Source of the DNA: a virus
Direction: 5' to 3' (one strand)
IMG/VR virus record: IMGVR_UViG_3300035158_000222
Span: 1 to 64,000 of that record
Length of the DNA: 64,000 nucleotides
Shown here in pieces: positions 12,295-20,500 of the stretch. Position 1 is the stretch's first letter; each line of letters begins with the position of its first letter. Position numbers and translations under genes: made by a program. The notes beneath the pieces were generated by a model. That model made no database searches and was not told where the DNA came from. It worked only from the letters and a program-made list of their open reading frames with translations.

Positions 12295-12807
12295 TTATCG
12301 CTCTTGAAGCCACTTATTCCATATACCGTTACCTAGTATGGTCTTTATGGAACACGCAAAGTTTTGATAGTTGTCATGATTCATGTACCAATCAAAACAG
12401 TCCGTTATCTCGTCTACGCTGTAGTCTTTGAGATATCTCTTGATGATAGCTCCTTCTACGGCGTGATTGATTCTTGGTGTGAACCCACGTATGTTTTCAC
12501 AGTATTGTACAAAGGCCTTCTTTACCTCTGTGACCCGGGGGTCAGTCTGTCTCTTTCTGTTTTCGTCTTTCTTCTTCTCCGATAGGAAGAATGTTGCATG
12601 GAGTCTGAACTTCTGTCGCTCCCCGCCCGGGAGCTTTTCGTATTCTCTCTCCGTATCCCGCATCATTTTGTCATAATGCGCCTTGGAGATAGTTATTGAT
12701 CCGTCAGCATTGGGTGTTCCGATCTTCTTAAGATGATAGACAAAGCCGAGATATAATCGAAAACATACTCGGGCATACCTTTCACTAAGTGATAGTCGCT
12801 TCGACAT
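12295..12807 (-). CDS. Candidate helicase loader/replication initiation protein
   Basis: A 170-residue protein directly upstream of the helicase gene (4-base gap). The C-terminal part, HAVEGAIIKRYLKDYSVDEITDCFDWYMNHDNYQNF and on, resembles the 'k..lk.ys..ei...idwy' domain found in phage replisome organisers or DnaD-like loaders. There is no ATPase motif. Placement and similarity suggest it delivers the helicase; this is an inference. Confidence 0.5.
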   Translation of the reverse strand: MSKRLSLSERYARVCFRLYLGFVYHLKKIGTPNADGSITISKAHYDKMMRDTEREYEKLPGGERQKFRLHATFFLSEKKKDENRKRQTDPRVTEVKKAFVQYCENIRGFTPRINHAVEGAIIKRYLKDYSVDEITDCFDWYMNHDNYQNFACSIKTILGNGIWNKWLQER

Positions 12808-12813
12808 AGTGAT

Positions 12814-13050
12814 TTATTTCTTCTTAGGGAAAGTCATGCTCAGATCGTCATTGACCTTGACAAAGTTATTATCCTTCCGGATCTTGGCTATGGCATCTTT
12901 CAGGGTCTGCGTACAGTTCTGACAAGAGAGGCTCTCTTTGACAGCCTGTAATTTAGGGTGCATCTCGCTGAAGTTACCAATGGGCCGATCCGATATTGCA
13001 GACATGATTACCTCTTGTCCACAACAATCGCAATAATGCTTAGTAGCCAT
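12814..13050 (-). CDS. Zinc-finger protein, 78 aa
   Basis: CDCCG (8-12) and CQNC (43-46) form a four-Cys site, followed by a helical basic segment (LKDAIAKIRKDNNF) and KKK at the end. It lies in the replication operon 6 bases upstream of the candidate loader. Function unknown. Confidence 0.7.
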   Translation of the reverse strand: MATKHYCDCCGQEVIMSAISDRPIGNFSEMHPKLQAVKESLSCQNCTQTLKDAIAKIRKDNNFVKVNDDLSMTFPKKK

Positions 13051-13051
13051 A

Positions 13052-13390
13052 TTATTTTCCCTGTGAGATTTTTCTCACATGCTCTATGTATTGGTTCGTT
13101 AATACCTCGCACTTGTCCTTGACCGCGTCTATCTCCAGAAGATGTTTCATCTTAGAGGCCTTCTTGTCTATGCCTTTTACGGTAATGACTTCAGGTATCA
13201 ATAACATTTTGGTATCTGGATCCGCATCGACGGGGCCTTGAACGGCTACGTTCCAGACATCTTTGATTCCTAGTCTGTCTACTTTTTCCACGGCATGATC
13301 CGAGACTAGGGCCGGAACTACCATGAACATATTTTCTTTCCTGGCTCCGATCAAGAGCCAGAATCCTATTGTAGCTGAATACTGTTTCAT
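13052..13390 (-). CDS. Hypothetical protein, replication block
   Basis: A 112-residue protein beginning MKQYSATIGFWLLIGARKEN, a mixed alpha/beta domain (VDADPDTKMLLIPEVITV) with a basic helical C-terminus. The ATG at 13390 is directly after the stop of the gene above (TAACATG), favoured over an ATG 21 bases upstream. No family is recognised. Confidence 0.65.
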   Translation of the reverse strand: MKQYSATIGFWLLIGARKENMFMVVPALVSDHAVEKVDRLGIKDVWNVAVQGPVDADPDTKMLLIPEVITVKGIDKKASKMKHLLEIDAVKDKCEVLTNQYIEHVRKISQGK

Positions 13391-13391
13391 G

Positions 13392-13973
13392 TTATTTGTT
13401 GGGATCTTCATCCCATTTACTCCCGCAACCGCCGGTGCACTTCCAGTACTTCACCTTGATCACATTGTGATCGCAGCTATTCGCATCAGCGATTGTATCT
13501 TTATCTCCTTTGGCCTCGATAAAGAGATCTTGTGCCGTAAGGCTCTCGGCTTTCTGCAACCATTCTTCTCTGTCCCGGTTACTATCTGCATCAAGGGCTC
13601 GCGCTACGAGATCCAGCTTAGTATAACCAATGCCGGCCAGACGCTTCTCCTCTATTGAGCCGTCCTGCATAAAGTTTTCAAAGACTCTTATAAGTTTCTG
13701 TGCTACACGAACCCTGCTTGAATCCGTTGTCCCCGGGAGTGGGATATCAGGTTCCCGCAGGAAATCGTTGAACTTGTAGTCGACAGAAGAATCGGCAGCC
13801 TTATATGTTTCTTTCTTTCTGATCTCATATAAAGCTTTGCCTGCTCTCAGAAGTCCCAGCTGGCCAAATACCAGAGACTCCTTTAACTCCTTCACCAGTT
13901 TAGTATGCTCTTTGGCTAGAGCCACTTCGTCGGTGATTGGAGCTTCATCAAATGTGATTGCTTTTTCTGCCAT
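13392..13973 (-). CDS. Phage protein with helical 'LYEIR' domain and C-terminal zinc site
   Basis: A 193-residue protein. Residues 25-150 (GLLRAGKALYEIRKKETYKA, FNDFLREP, VAQKLIRVFENF, IGYTKLDLVARAL) follow a pattern shared by phage DUF3102/ParB-associated helical proteins that carry an HTH-like unit. The C-terminus has a His-Cys pair and CTGGCGSKW, a probable zinc knuckle. It may be a DNA-binding regulator. It lies between the SSB-like gene and replication genes. Confidence 0.55.
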   Translation of the reverse strand: MAEKAITFDEAPITDEVALAKEHTKLVKELKESLVFGQLGLLRAGKALYEIRKKETYKAADSSVDYKFNDFLREPDIPLPGTTDSSRVRVAQKLIRVFENFMQDGSIEEKRLAGIGYTKLDLVARALDADSNRDREEWLQKAESLTAQDLFIEAKGDKDTIADANSCDHNVIKVKYWKCTGGCGSKWDEDPNK

Positions 13974-14003
13974 AAGATTTAAAAAAGGGAGAGAGGGAAA
14001 TGA

Positions 14004-14108
14004 TTATTTAACATTAGGGAAGTGTAGCTCTCTGTGGCAGTTAGGACATAGCGGAGTAACATTATCTTTTGTATATCTGCCTCCATTCCCCTCTCCCCCG
14101 GTTAATAT
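14004..14108 (-). pseudogene. HNH endonuclease remnant (C-terminal motif)
   Basis: Immediately after, and in frame with, the stop of the SSB-like gene is an open frame without a start codon reading GRYTKDNVTPLCPNCHRELH. 'N-V-x-P-L-C-x-N-C-H-R-x-L-H' is the C-terminal half of an HNH nuclease. The N-terminal catalytic half is absent. Probably debris of a homing endonuclease; read-through from the SSB-like gene is formally possible. Confidence 0.55.
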
Positions 14109-14885
14109 CTAGAATGGAATCTTACTGACGTCAATTTCTTCTTTGTCGACCGCATCTGCTGTGATCTCCGGATGACCATTCGGTTCTTCCTCTTTGGGCT
14201 TCTCTGATTCTCTCTGAGCGATCCTATCGTTGTAGGACTTGTACTCACTGTCGATTGTATCCAGAGTTTCTCCCATTTTCTCCATGTGCGGACCGATCTT
14301 GTCGAGATCTGAGTCATTACCTGACTCAAATGTAAGATGATAGAATACGTTTCCGCCCTGGCCTTGGCCCTGCATCACGCCTACCTTGGTCTCAACTTCG
14401 AATAGTTCCTTCCCGTCTTTAGCGAGATCCTTGACATAGTCTACGAGGGCCTGTCGGCTTTTCCCGCGGACGTTCATCTTGTGAACCTCATCCATATACA
14501 GAAGATATAAGTTGTCATTGATCCGGAGCTTCGGGAATTCATTCCTGAGTTCTTCGATAACTCCTGACTTGAGGGCTTTTGTTTTCTGGCTGCCCACAGC
14601 TTCGAAGATGGTGATGTGATCGGCATAGTTATTATGCTCGTTGGTGAATCTTCGGATTGCACCGTTCGAGCTTTTTTCGTAAGACGAATAGATCCGTCTT
14701 CGACGTAGCCCTACGAGGATAATCTCCTTAGGCTGTTCTTCACCGTCTTTGAAGTTACCAGCCGGGAATCGTGTGATGATCCCAGTGTTCCCGTTGAACT
14801 TCAACGTGGGAACTGTGTACTTAGTTCTGGCGGTTTGGCCGCCCCCTGAGTGCTTTCTAAGCGACTCCTTAGTGTACTGTGTCAT
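14109..14885 (-). CDS. Single-stranded DNA-binding protein analogue
   Basis: A 258-residue protein with a basic, beta-rich body (about 20-190) and an acidic, disordered C-terminal tail (EKPKEEEPNGHPEI onward) ending DVSKIPF. An acidic tail terminating in IPF is the protein-interaction tip shared by bacterial SSBs and phage analogues. I cannot verify an OB fold by eye. It is the first gene after the strong promoter at 14968-14995 with a leader of about 75 bases, as expected for an abundant early protein. Confidence 0.6.
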   Translation of the reverse strand: MTQYTKESLRKHSGGGQTARTKYTVPTLKFNGNTGIITRFPAGNFKDGEEQPKEIILVGLRRRRIYSSYEKSSNGAIRRFTNEHNNYADHITIFEAVGSQKTKALKSGVIEELRNEFPKLRINDNLYLLYMDEVHKMNVRGKSRQALVDYVKDLAKDGKELFEVETKVGVMQGQGQGGNVFYHLTFESGNDSDLDKIGPHMEKMGETLDTIDSEYKSYNDRIAQRESEKPKEEEPNGHPEITADAVDKEEIDVSKIPF

Positions 14886-14967
14886 ACAGTTTTTGCAGTC
14901 TCAAGAAAGTCCTGCATGGGAATCTCTATGAGCCTGCCTATTTATAAATTTTGTAAGTTCTTATTTT

Positions 14968-14995
14968 AGTATATCAGAATGTAAATATCTGTCAA
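14968..14995 (-). promoter_or_regulatory. Sigma-70 promoter TTGACA-N16-TATACT
   Basis: Perfect TTGACA (14990-14995) and TATACT (14968-14973), 16 bases apart. A DnaA-box-like TTTTCCACA (15005-15013) and a second CTTGA lie just upstream, as at the 6412 promoter. It drives the SSB-like gene and the replication genes below it. Confidence 0.85.
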
Positions 14996-15037
14996 GAGGG
15001 GATATGTGGAAAAATCAAGGGGGTATGTTAGCTAACC

Positions 15038-15655
15038 TTAGTCAAAGAGAATTGAGGACCATTCCAGGATCTTTTTCACCGTGTAGGCATCGCTGTGATT
15101 ACTTGTAGTAATCCACGGTTTATCCACAGCTGGGTTGTACGTAGGGACAATATAGGTCTTATAGCCCACTGGTTTCCTTCTGTACATCTTTGGAAGAACT
15201 AGGTAGCCGTTTCCGTGCCGTTCATGTAGATCTACGAATTCCTCTGTAATGCCGAAGTGCTTTAGAAGATAGTTACTACAGAAATGTCCTAGTGTAAAGA
15301 TAACCTTGGGACGTATGATATCGAGTTCTTCTATTATATATCTAGAGCACCCACGTATATCACTGTCGCCAGGTATATCGTTCTTGGTATAGTGACACTT
15401 CAGTAGGTATGTCATGTATACATCTTCTTTCTTCAATCCGATAGAGGAAATTATGGCCTCGACATTCTCACGCGCGTTGCCTACGAACGGCTTACCGCTT
15501 TCTTCCTCTTTTAGTCCCGGCATTTCTCCCACGAGGACGACCCGGGCCTCTACGTTTCCCGCTCCCACTACCGGATTTCTTTTTAGTTTGCAGTTCTTGC
15601 AATGTTCCAACCGGGAGTTCATCTTTGATAAATAATGTTCCTTGAACATTTCCAT
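15038..15655 (-). CDS. Family-4 type uracil-DNA glycosylase (Fe-S)
   Basis: About 205 residues. CKNCKL gives the first two Fe-S Cys; VLVGEMPGLKEEESGKPFVG is motif A (GExPGxxEdxxGxPFVG); RGCSRYIIEEL and a further downstream Cys may give the others; IFTLGHFCSNYLL follows. Motif B reads TYNPA where family members have THPA/YHPA, so the usual His is Asn. It would remove uracil from DNA or, with the changed motif, bind without cutting. The start is uncertain (ATGs at 15655, 15649, 15622 or GTG at 15682). Its 5' part is overprinted by the nuclease gene above. Confidence 0.75.
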   Translation of the reverse strand: MEMFKEHYLSKMNSRLEHCKNCKLKRNPVVGAGNVEARVVLVGEMPGLKEEESGKPFVGNARENVEAIISSIGLKKEDVYMTYLLKCHYTKNDIPGDSDIRGCSRYIIEELDIIRPKVIFTLGHFCSNYLLKHFGITEEFVDLHERHGNGYLVLPKMYRRKPVGYKTYIVPTYNPAVDKPWITTSNHSDAYTVKKILEWSSILFD

Positions 15656-16334
15656 ATGCTTTGCATAATTCTGAGTAAGCACAGATATGGCAGAAGTTAG
15701 TCCGCTCCCTCTTGGGTAACGTCTGTTCTGCCCAGTGGCAGTTCAGGTCTCGTAGCTCTTTAACGAGATCTTCGAACTCGTCGTCGTCAAATACCATGAC
15801 AAGCTCGTCTCTCTCTCCTGTGTTTTTATTTACGTAGTACAGCCTGGCCTCTTTAAGGTCGGGATACCTATGCTTCTTCAGGAAATAAAAGTATGAACAT
15901 AGCTGCCTTCTGTGGGTATCAAAAGCCTTCTCCGGCATACGTGCACGAGCCCGGTAGTTGCGGTTATTCTGTGTCTTGATGTCCAGTAGGACCATGCCTA
16001 CCTCGAGTTCTATAATAGCATCGAAGTGCCCACAGTAGTTAAGCTCCTTGTCCTGCACAGAGCCCTCTTCTTCCACCAGAACGCCCATCTTTTTGAATGC
16101 TCTCTGCCTCCAGTGATGTGAGGCGTGCCCATCTTCGGCAGCATTCTTCCATTTATAAGGAGATGTCCCCCCTGTAACTATTCCTGTTCTATTCAGGAAC
16201 TGATGTCTTTTACATTTACCCAGTTGACTGGCGGGCCAGCACGACAAGCCTCTTTCTTTTTTAACCCGCTTACGCTTCTGGTCCATGTACTCACAGATAA
16301 CGTCGTCTATAGTTTTAAACTTTTTCTTTTTCAT
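15492..16334 (-). CDS. PD-(D/E)XK nuclease (Cas4/RecB-like) with basic AT-hook tail
   Basis: A 280-residue protein. GHFDAIIELE and MVLLDIKTQNN (about 102-123) form the PD-(D/E)XK core; a single N-terminal Cys (about 40) and CHICAYSELC (about 217-226) match the Fe-S Cys set of Cas4/AddB-like exonucleases. The last 35 residues are a low-complexity basic tail with GRPRGR, an AT-hook core. That tail is encoded over the first part of the uracil-DNA glycosylase gene, in another frame. Probably a 5'-3' exonuclease or DNA-end processing enzyme. Confidence 0.72.
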   Translation of the reverse strand: MKKKKFKTIDDVICEYMDQKRKRVKKERGLSCWPASQLGKCKRHQFLNRTGIVTGGTSPYKWKNAAEDGHASHHWRQRAFKKMGVLVEEEGSVQDKELNYCGHFDAIIELEVGMVLLDIKTQNNRNYRARARMPEKAFDTHRRQLCSYFYFLKKHRYPDLKEARLYYVNKNTGERDELVMVFDDDEFEDLVKELRDLNCHWAEQTLPKRERTNFCHICAYSELCKAYGNVQGTLFIKDELPVGTLQELQTKKKSGSGSGKRRGPGRPRGRNAGTKRGRKR

Positions 16335-16554
16335 ATTTCATGACGGTATCTATCTTGTCTATAGCCCTGGCTTCTATCTGTCGTACTCTCTCACGAGAGA
16401 TATTCATCACCTTGGCTACTTCGGCTAGGGTACGGGCAGCCCCGTCCTCAAAGCCGTATCGCAGACGCAGCACCTTCCTCTGGTTAGCGCTGAGGACTGC
16501 AAATGTCCTTCCCCATTCCAGGAAATCTTTTGGTGTCATATTAATAATCTTCAA
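16315..16554 (-). CDS. Sigma-70 region 4-only protein
   Basis: A 79-residue protein: LSANQRKVLRLRYGFEDG, then RTLAEVAKVMNISRERVRQI, EARAIDKI. This is sigma-70 region 4, including the helix-turn-helix that contacts the -35 element and the conserved SRERVRQIE. No region 2 or 3 is present (full sigma factors are over 170 aa). It could be a co-sigma that redirects host RNA polymerase, an anti-sigma decoy, or a late activator. It overlaps both neighbours by 14-20 bases. Confidence 0.85.
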   Translation of the reverse strand: MKIINMTPKDFLEWGRTFAVLSANQRKVLRLRYGFEDGAARTLAEVAKVMNISRERVRQIEARAIDKIDTVMKYEKEKV

Positions 16555-16927
16555 ATTTGTCCATCATATCTTGAGTTATCTCTTTGGCTCCACCGAAGAT
16601 ATTACCTTCTCCGGTATAGAGAACCTTGACTACTCTTTCCTCAACGAACAAAACCTCATCCTCTACCCATGGAGTACCCTGGTCGACTTTGTCGTACTCA
16701 TGAAGGATAAACTTATCACCAGGTTTTATTTGTTTTACTTCCGGACCGATGGCTAAGGCTTCGCATGTATAGCGATGGCCTAGTCTGCCTTCACCTCCAC
16801 CATCATGTATATTGTCCGGAACAAAGAAGTCTGTGCCCGAGAACTTCTCAGGCTTAAGCCATTTGAAGGCCACGAGGTTTCGTAATACACGGGGCCTTGA
16901 CAGCTTTTCAAAATCTTTAATTTTCAT
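16541..16927 (-). CDS. GroES-like co-chaperonin (candidate)
   Basis: A 128-residue protein. VAFKWLKPEKFSGTDFFVPD (about 19-38), ALAIGPEVKQIKPGDKFIL (about 58-76) and VEDEVLFVEERVVKVLY (about 88-104) align by pattern with GroES: N-terminal strand, mobile-loop region, 'v.avGpg....vkvGDkvl', and terminal 'e..~~~v.ee.i~aVl'. Phages such as T4 (gp31) encode co-chaperonins for capsid folding. This is a pattern match; other small beta-barrel proteins are possible. The ATG lies only 8 bases after a -10 element, suggesting a leaderless mRNA. Confidence 0.5.
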   Translation of the reverse strand: MKIKDFEKLSRPRVLRNLVAFKWLKPEKFSGTDFFVPDNIHDGGGEGRLGHRYTCEALAIGPEVKQIKPGDKFILHEYDKVDQGTPWVEDEVLFVEERVVKVLYTGEGNIFGGAKEITQDMMDKFEDY

Positions 16928-16935
16928 ACCCCTTA

Positions 16936-16964
16936 ATTTTATCAAAGATAAATACCCCTGTCAA
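16936..16964 (-). promoter_or_regulatory. Sigma-70 promoter TTGACA-N17-TAAAAT
   Basis: Perfect TTGACA (16959-16964) and TAAAAT (16936-16941), spacer 17. TGTGGATAA (16983-16991), an exact DnaA-box match, lies upstream with C-rich runs between. The next ATG (16927) is 8 bases after the -10, so transcription should begin at or within about 2 bases of the start codon. Confidence 0.82.
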
Positions 16965-16991
16965 GTAGGGGTACGGGGGTATTTATCCACA

Positions 16992-17059
16992 GGGCAGAGC
17001 AGCACAAGTTTCCGAGCGGACCACTAAACACTCGAACCCAGGTGCCGCTCTAACCAATG
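16992..17059 (-). pseudogene. tRNA remnant
   Basis: The minus strand reads CATTGGTTAGAGCGGCACC directly followed by TGGGTTCGAGTG: a D-loop/D-stem segment and a T loop with little between them, as if the anticodon arm was deleted. No acceptor stem can be formed. Best read as a decayed tRNA between the holin-like gene and the 16936 promoter. Confidence 0.4.
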
Positions 17060-17075
17060 GCGAACTTAAGTTCGC
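17060..17075. repeat. Palindrome GCGAACTTAAGTTCGC, copy 2
   Basis: The same 16-base perfect palindrome as at 9139, here flanked by CCAAT and ATTGG arms (17054-17082) that extend the symmetry imperfectly. It abuts the stop codon of the 17076 gene. Confidence 0.9.
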
Positions 17076-17258
17076 TTATTGGTATTTCTTCTTGAGTTTC
17101 GCCATGAATTCCATAGCAGGCTGCTTAAAGTAGAAGCCCAATATGAAAGTGGCTACTGGTACAAGAACTTGAGAAGCTTCTTGAGCAATAAAAGCAGAGG
17201 CAACAGCGCCGCCAACTACGATTATTGCCAAGATAGCCATAGTGGTTTCTTTTGACAT
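17076..17258 (-). CDS. Small membrane protein, holin-like
   Basis: A 60-residue protein with two hydrophobic helices (MAILAIIVVGGAVASAFIA; VLVPVATFILGFYF) and a basic C-terminus (KLKKKYQ). The size and topology fit class II holins or other small phage membrane proteins. It is the last gene of the virion block. No lysin is adjacent, so a holin role is only a suggestion. Confidence 0.6.
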   Translation of the reverse strand: MSKETTMAILAIIVVGGAVASAFIAQEASQVLVPVATFILGFYFKQPAMEFMAKLKKKYQ

Positions 17259-17279
17259 AATAGTAGATTTATATGTTAA

Positions 17280-17588
17280 TTATCTAATCGCAGTTGTTCT
17301 TACTACTTTGAAGGGGCGCCGTATAACGACTGGGTTTCCACCCATTTCTCCTGAAAATTTCAGGATGTAGTCACCTACCTCGCTCGATGTCCAGAATATG
17401 TACCAGAGTCCGTCTGATCTCTTGTAAGGCCCACCGTTAAGCGTATCATTTGCCACTACAGTTCCTCTGGAAGTGGTTATCTCCCATGCTGGATTGTCAG
17501 GATCTGTCAAGACCCCCATCGTATTACGATAGGTACACTCGAAATAGACGGTATTCCCTAATTCAAATGTCTTGGTAGTGTGTAACAT
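17280..17588 (-). CDS. Ig-like virion-associated protein (candidate)
   Basis: A 102-residue, beta-rich protein: LGNTVYFECTYRNTMGVLTD, PAWEITTSRG, GLWYIFWTSSEVGDYILKFSG. Alternating strands and the 'G.Y.l.f.G' ending resemble Ig/invasin-like domains found in tail proteins. It sits between the largest repeat protein and the holin-like gene. Confidence 0.55.
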   Translation of the reverse strand: MLHTTKTFELGNTVYFECTYRNTMGVLTDPDNPAWEITTSRGTVVANDTLNGGPYKRSDGLWYIFWTSSEVGDYILKFSGEMGGNPVVIRRPFKVVRTTAIR

Positions 17589-17593
17589 ATATT

Positions 17594-20500
17594 TTATTTT
17601 TTATAAATCTTTAATGGATAACCCATACCGGCTCCTAATCCGAATCCCAGATGCTGCTGTTCTCTATCCAGTGTTATAGTTCCAGCGAACCCGGAACTAA
17701 TTGTTCTCATCGCATCCATTTCACCAGCGAATCCGGCTTCTTCTTCCTGTATTAGCAGGGCATCGCCCGTAAAGGCCGCAGAAACGGTCCTTAGGAGACT
17801 AGAATCCGCGGTCCATTGTCTCTGTTCTACTGCCTTCAAGGAGGCATCAGACGAGAAGTCGGCCCCCACAGTCCGCAAGAGACTTGAGTTGCTGCTGAAC
17901 TGGACCTCTGCTACTACATATAGGTTGGCATCTGCAGTGAACATGTCAGCTACAGTGCGCATGATAGACGCATCTCCTGATATGCTATCGGATATTACTC
18001 TTAACAGACTTGCATTGGCGTTGAATATCACATTTGTAGTCTTCACCAGGTTAGCATCGCCATTAAACTGATTTTCTTCTAGTTTGTACAGATTAGCATC
18101 ACCAGTAAATGTGTCTATTATCACCTTATTCAGACAGGAGTCTGCAGTAAACGTTGTACTTAGTATCTTCAGTAAGACCGCTCCGCCGGAGAACTGGTCT
18201 GATACAGACCGTTTCAGGTTACCATCTGCGGTTATAGTGAATGGCAGTACTGCGATGAGGTTAGCGTCTCCGATAAAGGAATCTGCTACCGTCCGTAGGA
18301 GGCTGCAGTCAGCGCTGAACTGCGCGTCAACCACCTTCTTCAAAGAAGAGTCTGAAGTGAATTGATTCTGTATTATAGCCAGTATTGCCGCATCACCAGA
18401 GAATGTAGCCGTTACTGTAGCTTTCAGATTAGCGTCACCTTCCCAGTAGAAGGCGCCTAGAGCTAGAATGCTGGCATCTCCAGTCCAGGAATTTGAGACA
18501 GTCTTCACAAGGTTACAGTCCCCTGACCAGTAATCTGTACCGATTCCCCTGATAGACGCGTCACCAGTAAAGCTGTTCGTGATAACTCTAAGTAGGCTTG
18601 AATCGCTGCTAAATACTGTAGCTTCTGTAGATATCAGACTAGCGTAACCTGTGAATACGGCGCCTACGACTCTTAATAGGTTAGAATTTGAACTGAAAGT
18701 ACCCAATTCTGATGACTTACAGTTCGCATTTCCGGTAAAGGAGCCATAAACTGTCGCCAGAAGATTCGCATCAGACAACACTGTCAGAGCTATTGTTCTT
18801 AGGAGACTACTATCCCCGCTGAACTGGTCCGTAATTATAGTCCTTAGATTAGCATCTGATGTATATGACGAACTTAAGTTCGCGAGTAGGTTAGAATCGG
18901 CCGTAAACGATGTAAGCACTATGCGCAACAGCACAGCATCTGCGGTTATTGACTGCGTTATTACCGCTTTTAGGCTAGCATTAGATGTAAATATATCAGA
19001 AGCAGTTCGTAACAAGTTGGCGCTACCAGAGAAGGACGTCTGTACTGCTGCAGTAAGGCTAGCATCCGCAGTTAGGGACAACTCTACAACACGCAATATG
19101 CTTGCTTGGGACGAGAACTGCTGACTTATGGTCTTCAATAAGCACCCATTACCTGTAAAAGTCGTCGCTATTCCAGCCTGTAGACTGGCATCAGAAGTGA
19201 ATGTATTAGAGACCAGTTTTACAAGATTAGCGTTTCCGCTAAATTGCGAGACTATATCAACTGCTTCAAGATTGGCATCTCCGTAGAAGAATACTGTCGG
19301 TATTATAAGTAGATTCGAATCACCAGAGAATTGCTGGCTTACCTGTCTCAGGAGAGACGCGTTACCGGTAAATGTATTACCGATAACTTTTAGCAGTACG
19401 GCATCCACGGTCCATGAAGCTACTTCTGTCTTAAACAGATTCGCATCTGAACTGAAGGTATTTGCCGTCTCGACCTGCAGATTAGCATCTCCAGTGAACT
19501 GCTGCGCGATCACTCTGAGCAGACTAGCATCACTGCTAAATGTATTTACAAGCAGCTTAAGCAGAGAAGCATCTCCATAGAAGATATTCTGTTCTATGCT
19601 AAGCAGACTAGCATCTGAGCTAAACTGGGCAGCTACGACTTTCAGTAGGCTTGCATCACCAGACACTGTATTCTGTACTGCCTTGTACAGGTTAGAGTCA
19701 CCACTGAAGCTGGCGCTTACTTCGCGCTTCAGGTTAGCATCAGAAGAGAATTGCTGTGATGGCGTTGAAGTTAGGTTGGCATCACCTGTAAACTGTACAG
19801 AAATTGCACCGGTTAGGTTCGCATCGGCAGTCCACGACTGTGTTACTATGTGTAACAAGCTGGCATCTGCCGCAAATGTATCAGAGATTACTCTCTTCAA
19901 ACTTGAATCAGAGGTGAGAGTAAAGCTCACTTCCAGTTTAAGATTCGCATCTGAGGTAAACACATTCGATAATGTTTCTATCAGATTAGCATCTCCGCTG
20001 AAGGTAGCGCTGACTATACGCAGCAGGCTGGCATCAGATGTATATGTCTGTAATATACCGACCTTAAGACTTGAATCACCGCTAAATGTGGCAGACACGT
20101 TCTTCTTTAAGTTAGTATCACCAGAGAAAGTATTTACTCCAACCTTCTTCAGGCTGGCATCACCACTGAACGTTGCAGATACTATCTTCCTTAGATTTGC
20201 GTCAGCAGTATATGAGTCTATGTGATGTGTCGAAATGTCAAGTAGTGTACCGTATTGGCTGCCATATGCCCATGCCGGGAACAATCCTCTCAGCTCCTCG
20301 CTGTAAAGGTATGAATCGCCAGAGAAAGTATTCTGCTCCGCACCGGTCAAGTTAGCATCGCCCGTAAATGTGTCTATATAGGTGTTAATCAAAAACGTGT
20401 CAGAAGTGAAGGAGTTCTCAACTACTAATAGGAGCGAAGAACTGCCGCTGAATGTATTCGCCTCTGTATCTGTCAGATTCGCATCACCTACAAAGCTTTG

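Noticed and set aside
6447-16991. Replication origin at the DnaA-box matches
   Set aside because: The sites are single, scattered and next to promoters, without an AT-rich unwinding region or a cluster of boxes.
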